A DNA stretch of 38,637 nt from Candidatus Mediterraneibacter tabaqchaliae. GTDB taxonomy: Bacteria; Bacillota; Clostridia; Lachnospirales; Lachnospiraceae. The stretch spans positions 1 to 38,637 of the forward strand of contig DWUV01000124.1 of the NCBI GenBank assembly GCA_019120595.1, read 5' to 3'. Both the position numbers and the translations under genes were made by a program. Of this stretch, positions 1-9,758 are shown piece by piece; positions within the stretch are counted from its first letter, which is position 1; every line of letters begins with the position of its first letter. The notes under the pieces were generated by a model. It saw only the letters and a program-made list of their open reading frames with translations, searched no databases and had not been told where the DNA came from.

Positions 1-61
1 GGGGAGCAAGGATACTCTCAGCATCATACATCTGCATATTCAGTTTTGTTTTTTCTTCCAT
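1..61 (-). CDS. Partial CDS, 5' end only (MEEKTKLNMQMYDAESILAP...), runs off the left edge
   Basis: ATG (cat at 59-61, minus strand) preceded by RBS-like AAAGGAGAAAAGCTT; open to the window edge. Confidence 0.5.
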   Translation of the reverse strand, partial: MEEKTKLNMQMYDAESILAP

Positions 62-267
62 AAGCTTTTCTCCTTTGATTATAGTATTTTTGCTTTTGAT
101 TTACAATAAATAAACAGCTCCTGCTCCTCACTCCTTTCCTTTGCAGTTCACATCGTACGCCTGTGAATAACCGGCTGAACCAGCCTTGAAATAAACGAAA
201 TTGAAACAGATAATTTGATCCCCATGACCGGGGATCAGGTGGACTTAATCATAGCATACCTGAACAG

Positions 268-304
268 AAAAAACTATGGGCAGTTTTACTCAAACCACCC
301 ATAG
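268..304 (-). terminator. Rho-independent terminator downstream of the glycosidase/FIVAR gene
   Basis: Minus strand CTATGGGTGGTTTGAGTAAAACTGCCCATAG followed by TTTTTT. Confidence 0.7.
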
Positions 305-393
305 CAATTTTGTGCATTCTGCAATCCTGCCATATTTTATTATTTCGTCTGTATCATACCAGAGAACTTCGATCCGGCTTTGCAGATCCTGAT

Positions 394-1839
394 CTATTTC
401 TCTCGTCTTTTTCGGATGACTGCCGCGCCGCACAGGACTCCTGCCAGCATCATTGCCGCCGCGGCCCCCGCAGCAGATGCAGTATCTCCGGTCTTTACTG
501 CTTTTTCCACTGTATCCGCACTGTCGCCGCGCTGATCATTCCCATCAAGATCTCCGCTGTCAGTATCCGGGATATTGCTGCCGGCCCCGCTGTCATTTCC
601 GCCTTCTGGATCCTGTCCCTGGTTTCCTTCGTCCGGATCCTGTCCGCCTTGTCCGCCTTCATCTCCACCGGGAGTTTCCCCACTCCCGCCGCCTTCTTCC
701 GGCTTCTCAACAAGCCGGGCTTCTGCTGCCTCAAGTTCTGCCACAGCATTATCGACAACCTGCTGGTCGTCCTCGGACAACGCCGGATCATCAAAGACCT
801 GCTGTGCCGATGCAAGGGCTGTGCGCAATGCTTCTGCGGACTCTTCTGTATACTTGCTGAGATCCAGTCCCGCTACGCTGTCCAAAAGCTCTTCCAGGGC
901 AGCTTTGTCTGCCTTTAACCGCAGTCCGCTCATGGCGTCTGTCAGGCTCTGCCATGCGCTGTTGACTTCCTCCTGCATTGCGTCGCCGTCTGCCATGACT
1001 GCCTCCGCATTTTCTTTTGCCGACAGGTACTCTGCCTGTCCCTCTTCTACATATTGATCCAGGTCGATCATCTGCGTCAGGTCGAGAGCCATCTCCAGAT
1101 CTGTCTTATCCCCCGCTTTGAACCCCAGCGCCTGGATCGCTTTCATCAGCTTGAATGCCGCGTTGAACACTTCTTCTTTTGTGGCGCTCTCATCCGCCAT
1201 GGCAGCTTCGCCTTCCGCGATTGCCTCTTCAAAGAGCTTCTGAACGGATTCCACAAGGTCTTCTGTATCACCGTTTGCCACATGCTCTTTTGCTTTATTC
1301 AGGAAATATTCTAGATTGGTCTTGCTTGCCCGCAGACCTGAAATTGCAGCCTGAAGCTCTTCGTAAGCCGCATCCACTTCTTCCTGTGACGCCTCCGCCT
1401 GATCCAGGACAGTCTCCGCCTGATCCAACGCGCTCTGGAGCAGCTCCCACGTATCTTTTACATATCCGGTGCCTGACTCATCCTTATACTGGCTGTACAG
1501 TTCTTCAAGCGCTGTCTTATCAACTCCGGATTCTGTGATCGTATAAATGGTATTTTCCTCTGTCGCAAACTCGATCGTCTTTTCACCGGAATTTACCGTT
1601 TCTCCTTTTGTATACTCGACTTTGTTCCCGTTGCTGTCCGTTATGGTCACATCCGCATTTCCCCACGGATTGACGATTTTTGCATCCGTTCCCTTTTCGC
1701 TGGTCAGCTCGATATACTGAACCGTATTATCTTTCATCTCAGAAGATACAAGGAACGCGCCTTTCTCACGGATCGTTGAGAATTTTCCGTCATAATCCTC
1801 CCGCCATACCGGGAATACTTTGATAATACCGCCGTCAGA
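394..1839 (-). pseudogene. 3' portion of a surface glycosidase: FIVAR-like repeats, Pro/Gly/Asp/Glu-rich spacer, C-terminal sorting-like signal (VKTGD + hydrophobic stretch + RKRREK)
   Basis: In the same frame as the upstream ORF 1840..4983. Translation continues after the TAG as SDGGIIKVFPVWREDYDGKFSTIREKGAFLVSSEMKDNTVQYIEL...; repeated ~70-aa helical units. Confidence 0.7.
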
Positions 1840-4806
1840 CTAGACCATCATATTGTTCAAAGCTTCCCGCACTCCGACCTTTTCCCAGCCATGGGTATTA
1901 TCATCTACGTAATAATTTGCCCTCATTTTGCTGATCACGTATGTATTGATCTTGCTTACAAGCTTGTCCGCGTCATACTGCACCCTTGCTGCCATGGTCG
2001 GTGCTTTCGGTGTACTGTTGACGCTTCCCCAGTTTGCCTGGTCCATCGTATTGCACCCGACTTCCAGCAGATACGGATCCGAATCAAACCCAAGCTGGTC
2101 GCCCGGATGTACAAATTCCATATTGACCGGAGCCGAAATAGAGCGGATCCCTCTGTCCTCAGACAGACCGAAGATCTCTTTTCCGTTTCTTTCAAAGATC
2201 GTCACTTCCGGACCGACGATATGATCCGCGATGTCCTGCCACATCTCATACTTCTCAGCGGAAGGCGCATGCTCTTTTCCGATCTCGATCAGACCTTCCA
2301 TGAGGTTCTTCACGCCGCCGGTGATCACGCTCGGATTAAAATCAAAGCTTCCCTCCTGCGACCCATCGTAAAGGACATAACAGTAATCATCGCCCATATC
2401 TTCCGTATATTCCGGATATTTGTCTGTATAATTCTGAGAATGTTTTTTGGTCAGGGCATGGCCATCCAGACCGGACGGACTGTCCTTGATATACTCATCA
2501 TCGATCCTCAGCCCTTTTTTCTCGATCCACTGTGCGTAAAAATTCGCATCATATACGAGGAAATCATAAAGGGTATACGTATTGCCCTCCGGCGTCTCAT
2601 GCTCCTCAAAGAGCCATTCCTTATCCAGAGTATATCGGTAATATAACAATACCTGTGATGCACAGAACAATGCATTCATCGTCTGGTTCAGATAAGATGA
2701 GCCAAACGGCGTATCATACTGTTTAATACCAACCGGATACAATACTGCATCCTCTATTCCATTATGCAAATCTTCTCTTGTCGCCCAGTACCACGTCGAT
2801 TCAATACTCTTAATGCAATCAGGATCCGCTGCGCTTGCAAGTCCTTTATCTATATTTCTCGCGATCACTTCAAATAAAGGCTGTGAAAATTCCCTTAACC
2901 GGTTGCTGGAGTAAGAGCCATAATATGGCGACTGGAAGTTATAGTTCAGGTGGTAATCCCCCTGCCACTTCATTCTGTCATTATTGGTCCACACACCGTA
3001 CAGCCCGGGAGCTGTCTCACCTTCTCTTGTGCAGCATGCAAACAGATACTGAGATCCGTAATAAAGTCTGTTTAAATTTTTGTCTCCGAAATCTGCGTAG
3101 GAAAGTTTATAATAATCCTGCCACCATTTCAGATGCTGTTCATACAGCCCGCTGATCTCTTCATCCGTATCAAGCTCTGAAATCTTAGCGACCGCTTTCT
3201 GAACTGCTGCCCCTTCTGCTCCGTTTTCCGCATCAGGCTCCTGATTTTCTTCGCAGTGGATGCCCGTCACGATCGTGACAGTCTCCCCTGCCGGTACGGT
3301 CACGCGGATCTTGCCCTCATTGCCGCTGTTCGCATAAGCCGCATCTTCTCCGCCGATCACTCTGGATGCCATCGCGATCTCACTCATCCATCTTGCCTTG
3401 TGGACTGTACCGTCTTTCATAACATCATCCGCCACGTTGGTTGTCCTTGATCCCCAGACGATTTCACCGTCTACACCTGATAATGATTCTGCAAGCGGAT
3501 GGGTTTTATCCATATCCACATTAGAGGCCGGTGTCAGGCTGGCGAGTTTTTCTTTTCCCCATACGTCCACCTCGATCATCTGGTCTTCGCTGCCCTTTGA
3601 CGTAAGCCTTGTGACTAAAATGTCTTCATCAGGATAGATCCAGGTATTCATGCTCACAGGCACTTCTCCCAGAGTCATATCTGTATTTACTTCCGCCTTT
3701 GCGATATCCAGCTGCTCGAGGAAATCATCCTGCGCGGATGCCAGGGACATGACCGCAGGTTCTGCCGCTGTATCTGCCGATGGGGATTCTTCAACAGGCA
3801 TTGTATAAAAACTGCTCTGCTCATTATCAAACAGATAGAACTTCGCGAGCCTTGCCCTCTGATTCGGATCGAGCGTTGTGGTTCCCGGCTTATACTGTTC
3901 TCCTGTTGTATAGTCGATCCTGATGTACCTTGCCGTCACCGGGGCGTCCAGTTTCTGAGCTGTCAGACCGGAAGTATTCCCTTTGACATCCTCAAGCACT
4001 GTCCACTCTTCGTCTCCCTCTGCCTTATAAGATACTTTGAAATCTCTCGGATTAAACCGCCTGTATCCTGTGGGGAAGCTGGAATGATGGTCCGCCGTGT
4101 CATTTCCGCTCGCATAAAGATCCTGGACAAGCATCTCGTTCCCGGAATGGACCATTCCCCATTCGTCAAACGTCCTGTCCTCTCCCAGATCGATCTGCGC
4201 CCACTGCGGCATCTTTCCATTCACACTTGTCCAGCCGCTGTAATCATTTACTCCGTTCTTATCTTTGTACCATGTATCATCAATGATATTGTTCATGTTA
4301 TTATACGGATTTGATGAAGCCGTAACGCTTGCTCCCTTTTCAGGTGTTGCCAGGCTTTCCGCATAATTATCATCACAGTACAGCTCGAACTGGCTGATCC
4401 TCGCAGTGTTGTCCCCGTCTTCCGCTGTGGGCTTTTCGATCAGCAGTCGGACATATCTTGTCCTGACTGCCTCGTCTAATTTTTTGTCTGTAACATCCTC
4501 TGTGTTCCCGGTCACTTCGTCCACTGTGATCCAGTCGGACTCTTCCGCCTCGTCAAGAGTCACCCCTTCTTCCAGGACCTGTACCTTAAAGCTGTCCGTA
4601 TTTCTCTCTTTTCCCAGCCCGGATGTGGAATTGTCGTGCTTGATGACATAACGGTCAAAGCTCACGGCAAATTCCAGGTCCAGAACCAGGCTCTGAGTCC
4701 CGGTCTCCGCTGCCTCCCATCCCGTAAAAGGCCGGGAAGTATCGTCCGGATTTCGTTTATACGCACCGTTTACGGCACGTTCCGCCCCATTGCCCTGCTT
4801 TTCCAT
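1840..4806 (-). pseudogene. 5'/catalytic portion of a multidomain glycoside hydrolase (two F5/8C-like discoidin regions plus a GH95-like alpha/alpha catalytic domain); lacks a signal peptide at the 5' end and stops at an in-frame TAG
   Basis: F5/8C-like segments (FTGWEAAETGTQSLVLDLEFAVSFDRYVIKHDN; VTASSNPYNNMNNIIDDTWYK); GH95-like LYGVWTNNDRMKWQGDYHLNYNFQ and EALNNMMV; TAG at 1840-1842. Confidence 0.65.
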
Positions 4807-6302
4807 AGAAAAATCCGCTCCGGGGATCACTGTCTGCGGGAAAGCGCACTCCGGGCAGGAAGCGCTGGATCTCCTCCACGCCTCCCATTTTGATATCCTG
4901 ATCACGGATATCGAGATGCCCGGAATGAGCGGCCTGGAACTGATCCGCAGAGCCAAAGAGGATTTTCCTGACCTGCACATCATCGTCCTGAGCGGATACA
5001 GTAATTTTGAATATGCGCGGACCGCGCTCCGCTATGGCGTGGAAGATTATCTTCTCAAACCGGTGGAGCAGAAAACGCTCGAAGGGGTCCTCTCATCCCT
5101 CTGTCTCCAGATCGAAGATGAGCGCGCTGTGCGCAACCGGGAGATCTTATCCCTTGCACTGAATGATTCTCCGAACCATGACGCTCCTTTTATGTTCAGC
5201 GACAGCGGCTTCCTTTTGTCACTGATCACGCTGGGGACTCTCCCACCGAAAGATGCGGACAGCGCCGCCCTGGTATCCGAAAGGTCTTTTCGGGCATTGT
5301 GGCAGGATGCTGCCCTGGCGGAATGCTTCCATCCTGTCAGTTCTGTCCAGCACCTCTGGCTGATCGATGAGCACTCCCCGCAGCAGAAGTTCCTCATCCT
5401 GCATCTCAAGGACTCTTCTCTGTCCGCGGAGTATCTCTCAATGATCATGAAAAAGCACCTTGCCGCACATTTAAACGGGATGCCTTTTCTGGTCCTGTCC
5501 TGCTGCCAGCCTATTTCTTATAAAGAGCTCTGGACCAGGGCGCGATTTCTCCGCTCAGCAGTCCGGTCCGCATCCTGTCCCTTCCGCCAGGAAGCGCTCT
5601 GTATAGATGCCGCCCCGTCAGAGTCCGACCCGTCCGCCAGGCAGCCTGACAGCGCCGCTGTATTAAAGGATATGAACCTTTTATTTTCCCTGGACACTGA
5701 GTCAGCTTTCTTACAATATGTCCGGGATCTCCTGCCGGAAGTCCTGGACCGTCCGCTGTCCGTGCTCCATCAGATGGTCCGGGTGGTCTTTGAGGCTGTA
5801 TCGCAGTGTTTCCAGATCGATCCGCAGGACTGCAGCGGAGCTGCCGCCGCCTTTTTCAGCAGGCTCATTTCCATGAAATCCGCGGATGAGTGCCGGATGT
5901 GCCTGGAAACCTCTTTAAAAGAATTGTGGAAGACCGCATCCGCCCACACAGGCAGCACCACTCTGTGCGCAAAGATCGCCCAGTATCTTGAGATCAATCT
6001 CAGAGAGCAGATCTCCCTGACCGCACTCGCCCAACGCTTCGGATACACGCCCGCCTACCTCAACCGGATCTTCAAAAAAGAGTATGGCGTCTCTCCGCTC
6101 CAGTACCTTACTGACCAGGATCTCCTGCGCGAAAGAGCTCCTGCTCAGGCATCCGGATATCAGTATCAAAACAGTCGCTTCCAGTGTCGGGTACGAAGAC
6201 TCCCGGTATTTCAGCCGCATCTTCAAAAACGAGACCGGGATGACACCATCTGCATGGACCGAGCGGGAAAAATCTGGATTTGCAGGGGAGCCTTCCTGTT
6301 GA
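4790..6302 (+). pseudogene. YesN-like response regulator (REC + AraC HTH), missing its N-terminus and frameshifted between the two HTH motifs
   Basis: REC core VCGKAHSGQEALDLLHASHFDILITDIEMPGMSGLELI..VLSGYSNFEYARTALRYGVEDYLLKPV. First HTH (LTALAQRFGYTPAYLNRIFKKEYGVSPLQYLTD) is in the 4790 frame; second (RISCAKELLLRHPDISIKTVASSVGYEDSRYFSRIFKNETGMTPSAW) is in the 6084 frame. Confidence 0.8.
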
Positions 6303-6437
6303 CGAAACGTCCGAAAACAGTGAAGCGCGGATGTCGAAGACGTATTCAGCGCGGGGATATGGGTGGTTGAGGCGACTTCGCTGTTTTCTGGTTTTGCTCA
6401 AGCCGGAAGGCCCCCCGACAAATGCAGCGTTTAAAAA
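6270..6437. repeat. ~168-bp imperfect palindrome formed by modules 1 (+) and 2 (-)
   Basis: AAATCTGGATTTGCAGGGGAGCCTTCC (6270-6296) versus reverse complement of 6403-6428 (TGCATTTGTCGGGGGGCCTTCCGG); inner arms CCGAAAACAGTGAAGCG / CGACTTCGCTGTTTTCTGG. Confidence 0.7.
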
Positions 6438-6440
6438 CGT

Positions 6441-6590
6441 AACGAGAAGGGAGCTCTCCCGGCAAAAAAGAACCCCTTCCCAGCCGACAGAAACATACAA
6501 CGAGGGGAACAGCTCCACCAAAAGACATCCCCCTCCAGCCGGCTGAAACATATCACAAGAGAGGCACAGCTTGCTGGGCCAAATCGAACG
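6441..6590. repeat. Tandem ~57-bp direct repeat, about 2.5 diverged units
   Basis: AACGAGAAGGGAGCTC...CCCAGCCGACAGAAACATAC (6441-6498), AACGAGGGGAACAGCTCC...CCAGCCGGCTGAAACATATC (6499-6554), partial ACAAGAGAGGCACAGCTTGCTGG (from 6555). Confidence 0.6.
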
Positions 6591-6679
6591 GCTAACCCTC
6601 TTCCGGAAGTCCATCCATATCTTACGCTTGGTATAAATTCCTGTTTCGCCGCTGAAGCTCCCCTTTCATCCACCTTTTG

Positions 6680-6786
6680 AAATCCTGCATTTGCCTGCGG
6701 GGACCTTCCGAATCGGATGCGCGCAGAAAACCGACGGTTTTCGGACGTTATATTTACAAGGAAGGCTCCCCCACAAATACAGATTT
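6680..6786. repeat. ~107-bp imperfect palindrome formed by modules 3 (+) and 4 (-)
   Basis: AAATCCTGCATTTGCCTGCGGGGACCTTCC ... GGAAGGCTCCCCCACAAATACAGATTT, with central GAAAACC-GAC-GGTTTTC. Confidence 0.7.
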
Positions 6787-7704
6787 CATCAATTTGGGGA
6801 GGTATTTTTCGTACTCTGCCCCTTCATCCCTTGGCACGCGATCCCTTACGGAATCCTGTATCGCCAGCGCGATCATCTCCCCTGCCAGCTTCACATCTTC
6901 CGCCAGGCTGTCTCCCCTGGCTTTTCCTCCTGCGATCACAGAGGCGAACAGATCTCCTGTCCCTGAATATCCCTCGCCGATAAACGGATGCGCGAAGAAC
7001 TGCGCCCTGTCTTTTGTAACCGCAAGATTCCCCATCATTTCCCTGCCATCCAGGCTATCGCGAAAACGGATACCCGTAACCACTACCTCTTTCGGTCCGT
7101 CCTGCATGACATGTCTGGCAAGCTTTTCCGCTGTTTCCACGATCTCGGCAGCGCCGCGGACAATCTTCCGTCCGTTATCCCCGCCGCCGGCCTTCTCCGC
7201 GCCATCACCTTCAGCGCCTGCATCTTCTCTATTCGCCGCCAGTCCCGGATCTGCGTCAGCAAGCAGGCAGAGCTCTGTCAGATTCGGCGTGATGATATCG
7301 GCCCGTTTTACCAGGCGCTTCATCTCCTGCTGGAACCCGGGAGAGAACATCTCGAACCGCGCCCCGTTGTCCCCCATGATCGGATCCACCAGCAGGAAGG
7401 TATCCTCTTTTTGAAATGTCTCCAGAAAGTCAATGGCTCTTCCGATCTGCCGGCATCCGGACATGAAGCCCATGTAGATCCCGTCAAACCGGACAGACAT
7501 TTTCTTCCACTCTTCCTGGATCTCTGCCATTTTATCCGTATAATCATCATAAAAATAGCTGGGGTATCCTGTCTGCGCGCTCAGGATCGCTGTCGGCAGC
7601 GGACAGGGCTGCACCCCCATCGCAGCGATCACGGAGATCGCCGCCGTAAGGGAACATCTCCCAAAGCCTGACAGATCATTTACTACTGCAATTCTTTTTG
7701 TCAT
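6754..7704 (-). CDS. Pyridoxal/pyridoxamine kinase-like, with a low-complexity insert
   Basis: PfkB/PdxK-type MTKRIAVVNDLSGFGRCSLTAAISVIAAMGVQPCPLPTAILSAQTGYPS, DPIMGDNG, ITPNLTEL, GTGDLFASV. Confidence 0.85.
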   Translation of the reverse strand: MTKRIAVVNDLSGFGRCSLTAAISVIAAMGVQPCPLPTAILSAQTGYPSYFYDDYTDKMAEIQEEWKKMSVRFDGIYMGFMSGCRQIGRAIDFLETFQKEDTFLLVDPIMGDNGARFEMFSPGFQQEMKRLVKRADIITPNLTELCLLADADPGLAANREDAGAEGDGAEKAGGGDNGRKIVRGAAEIVETAEKLARHVMQDGPKEVVVTGIRFRDSLDGREMMGNLAVTKDRAQFFAHPFIGEGYSGTGDLFASVIAGGKARGDSLAEDVKLAGEMIALAIQDSVRDRVPRDEGAEYEKYLPKLMKSVFVGEPSL

Positions 7705-9755
7705 ATTTGCCCCTCTTTACGGATCGGCTTCAGGACCGCAGCCGAATGCCGCCCCATATTGATCACGATCTCGCCATTCTGGACAATGTACTCATCATAG
7801 GCAGTCGTATATCCACTCTCATATGTATAGACAAGCCGTCTCATCCGGCCTTCTTTCGGCACGCCGGACAGCCATACGGGAATGGTGATCTCTTTCAGCT
7901 CTTTGCTGTTGTTAAGCACGACGATGATCTGTTCGTCCCCCTGGAACCTTGCATACGCAAGAACATTCTGGTCTGCATGGAGAAGCTTGATGGATCCTTT
8001 CCTGAGCGGCTTTTCTTCTTTATGGATCCGGATCATCTCTTTGTGGAATTCCAGCAGTTCTTTGTCTTCATTCCCCCAAGGAAATGTACGCCGGTTGTCC
8101 GGGTCTGTGAAGCCGCACAGTCCCGCTTCGTCTCCATAGTAGATCGTAGGCGCGCCGACCCATGTCATCTGTACGACGACCGCTTCCCGCATGACCGCAT
8201 GGTTCACGCCCTCTGCCGCTGCCTTCGCCCCTACATGCTCCGCACGCCCCACAATGTGGTTTGTACGTGTAAGAAACCTCGAATGATCGTGGTTGGACAG
8301 CTCATTCATCGCCACCTGGAGAGACGGCGTGAGCATGCTTGCCATAAAGTGGCGCATGGCCCCCACAAAGTTATCCGGATTCCCCCACAGGTCTGTACGT
8401 CTCTCGTCACTGTGTTTCTCCATCCCGGTCAGGAACCAGGTCAGCGGTTCCATGAACGCGTCGTAATTCATGACACTGTCCCACTCATCTCCCTGGAGCC
8501 ACTCGATCGGATCCCCATAATGCTCTGCCAGTATGAGCGCTTCCGGATTCGCCTTTTTCACCTCAGAACGGAAACGTTTCCAGAACATGTGGTTATACTC
8601 GTTGCTGCATCCCAGATCCGCTGCCACGTCAAGTCTCCATCCATCCACATTATACGGCGGAGAAACCCATTTCTTTCCTATGTCCATTATATATTGCTCA
8701 AGTTCCGGTGAATCTTCATATGAAAGTTTGGGGAGTGTGTCATGTCCCCACCATCCGTCATAGCTGCCATTGTAGGGCCACGCCGCATCCCGGTTGTCAT
8801 AAAAATGGAAAAAATCTCTGTACGGACTGTCCGCGCTCACATAAGCGCCCTTCGGATACTCCGGCTGCTGCTCATAGATCCGTTCTCTGTCCATCCATTT
8901 ATTAAAGGAACCGCAGTGATTGAACACTCCGTCCAGGATCACCCTCATCCCCCTCTTGTGCATCTCTTCCACAAGACGGGCGAACAGCTCATTGCTCGCC
9001 TCAAGATTGCGGATATCCCCTGTACGCTTCTGATACTTTGTGGCGCGGATATTGTCCTGAGCCCCCGGCGGGAGCACCTCTCCGCCATCCGCGGCGATCT
9101 TTCCGTAATGCGGGTCAATATAGTCATAATCCTGGATGTCATATTTATGGTTAGATGGAGATACAAACAGCGGGTTAAAATAGATCACCTCGATCCCCAG
9201 ATCCTGAAGGTAATCCAGCTTATCCATAACCCCCTGGAGGTCGCCGCCATAGAAATTGTGGATATCCCGGGCTGCGGGCGTCTGGTTCCAGTCCCTGATC
9301 TTTGTGCTCGGCTCTCCGATATAAATATACTCACGGTCCTCCACATCATTGGTGGGATCCCCATTGCAGAAACGGTCCACGAAAATCTGATACATGACCG
9401 CCCCTTTCGCCCACTCCGGCGTGGAAAAACCGGGCACGATCGTAAAGGCGTAGTAATCTTCCCTGTGGTCCGATACGCCGTATCGGTTGAAATACCAGAT
9501 CTGCTCGCCTTTCTTGATCTCAAAAGAATAGCGGAAAGGCTCTGCCCCGAGCTGCCATTCAATCTCATAAAAATCAAACTCATCTCCGGAACATACCTTC
9601 CACATCGCGTGGCTGTGCTCTTCGGTGAGAAGGTTCACTTCCTCCACATCATTATGTGCTGTCCGGAACCGCAGGAATACCTTTTCATTTACCGCCGGTT
9701 CAGCGGGACTGACATAATCCTGCGTGCCGTCACAGAACAGCGCATCTCTGTTCAT
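7701..9755 (-). CDS. GH13 alpha-glycosidase (neopullulanase/cyclomaltodextrinase-like)
   Basis: YQIFVDRFCNGDPTNDVEDREY, VDGWRLDVAADLG, LILAEHYGD, NHDHSRFL; 4-nt overlap with the kinase gene. Confidence 0.9.
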   Translation of the reverse strand: MNRDALFCDGTQDYVSPAEPAVNEKVFLRFRTAHNDVEEVNLLTEEHSHAMWKVCSGDEFDFYEIEWQLGAEPFRYSFEIKKGEQIWYFNRYGVSDHREDYYAFTIVPGFSTPEWAKGAVMYQIFVDRFCNGDPTNDVEDREYIYIGEPSTKIRDWNQTPAARDIHNFYGGDLQGVMDKLDYLQDLGIEVIYFNPLFVSPSNHKYDIQDYDYIDPHYGKIAADGGEVLPPGAQDNIRATKYQKRTGDIRNLEASNELFARLVEEMHKRGMRVILDGVFNHCGSFNKWMDRERIYEQQPEYPKGAYVSADSPYRDFFHFYDNRDAAWPYNGSYDGWWGHDTLPKLSYEDSPELEQYIMDIGKKWVSPPYNVDGWRLDVAADLGCSNEYNHMFWKRFRSEVKKANPEALILAEHYGDPIEWLQGDEWDSVMNYDAFMEPLTWFLTGMEKHSDERRTDLWGNPDNFVGAMRHFMASMLTPSLQVAMNELSNHDHSRFLTRTNHIVGRAEHVGAKAAAEGVNHAVMREAVVVQMTWVGAPTIYYGDEAGLCGFTDPDNRRTFPWGNEDKELLEFHKEMIRIHKEEKPLRKGSIKLLHADQNVLAYARFQGDEQIIVVLNNSKELKEITIPVWLSGVPKEGRMRRLVYTYESGYTTAYDEYIVQNGEIVINMGRHSAAVLKPIRKEGQI

Positions 9756-9758
9756 AAT

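Noticed and set aside
310-1538. Plus-strand ORFs opposite the FIVAR region (202, 160, 135, 119 aa)
   Set aside because: Cys/Pro/Ser-rich translations without family motifs, antisense to a clearly coding minus frame; typical of shadow ORFs in GC-rich DNA.
1840-1842. Pyrrolysine or programmed amber readthrough
   Set aside because: No pyl genes or suppressor tRNA seen in the window, and no recoding structure I could support; a nonsense mutation is simpler. Kept only as an alternative in the finding.
6108-6673. Minus-strand ORFs 6108..6614 and 6431..6673 as genes
   Set aside because: They lie across the repeat cluster and the antisense of the response regulator; repeated peptide pieces reflect DNA repeats, not a protein family I recognise.
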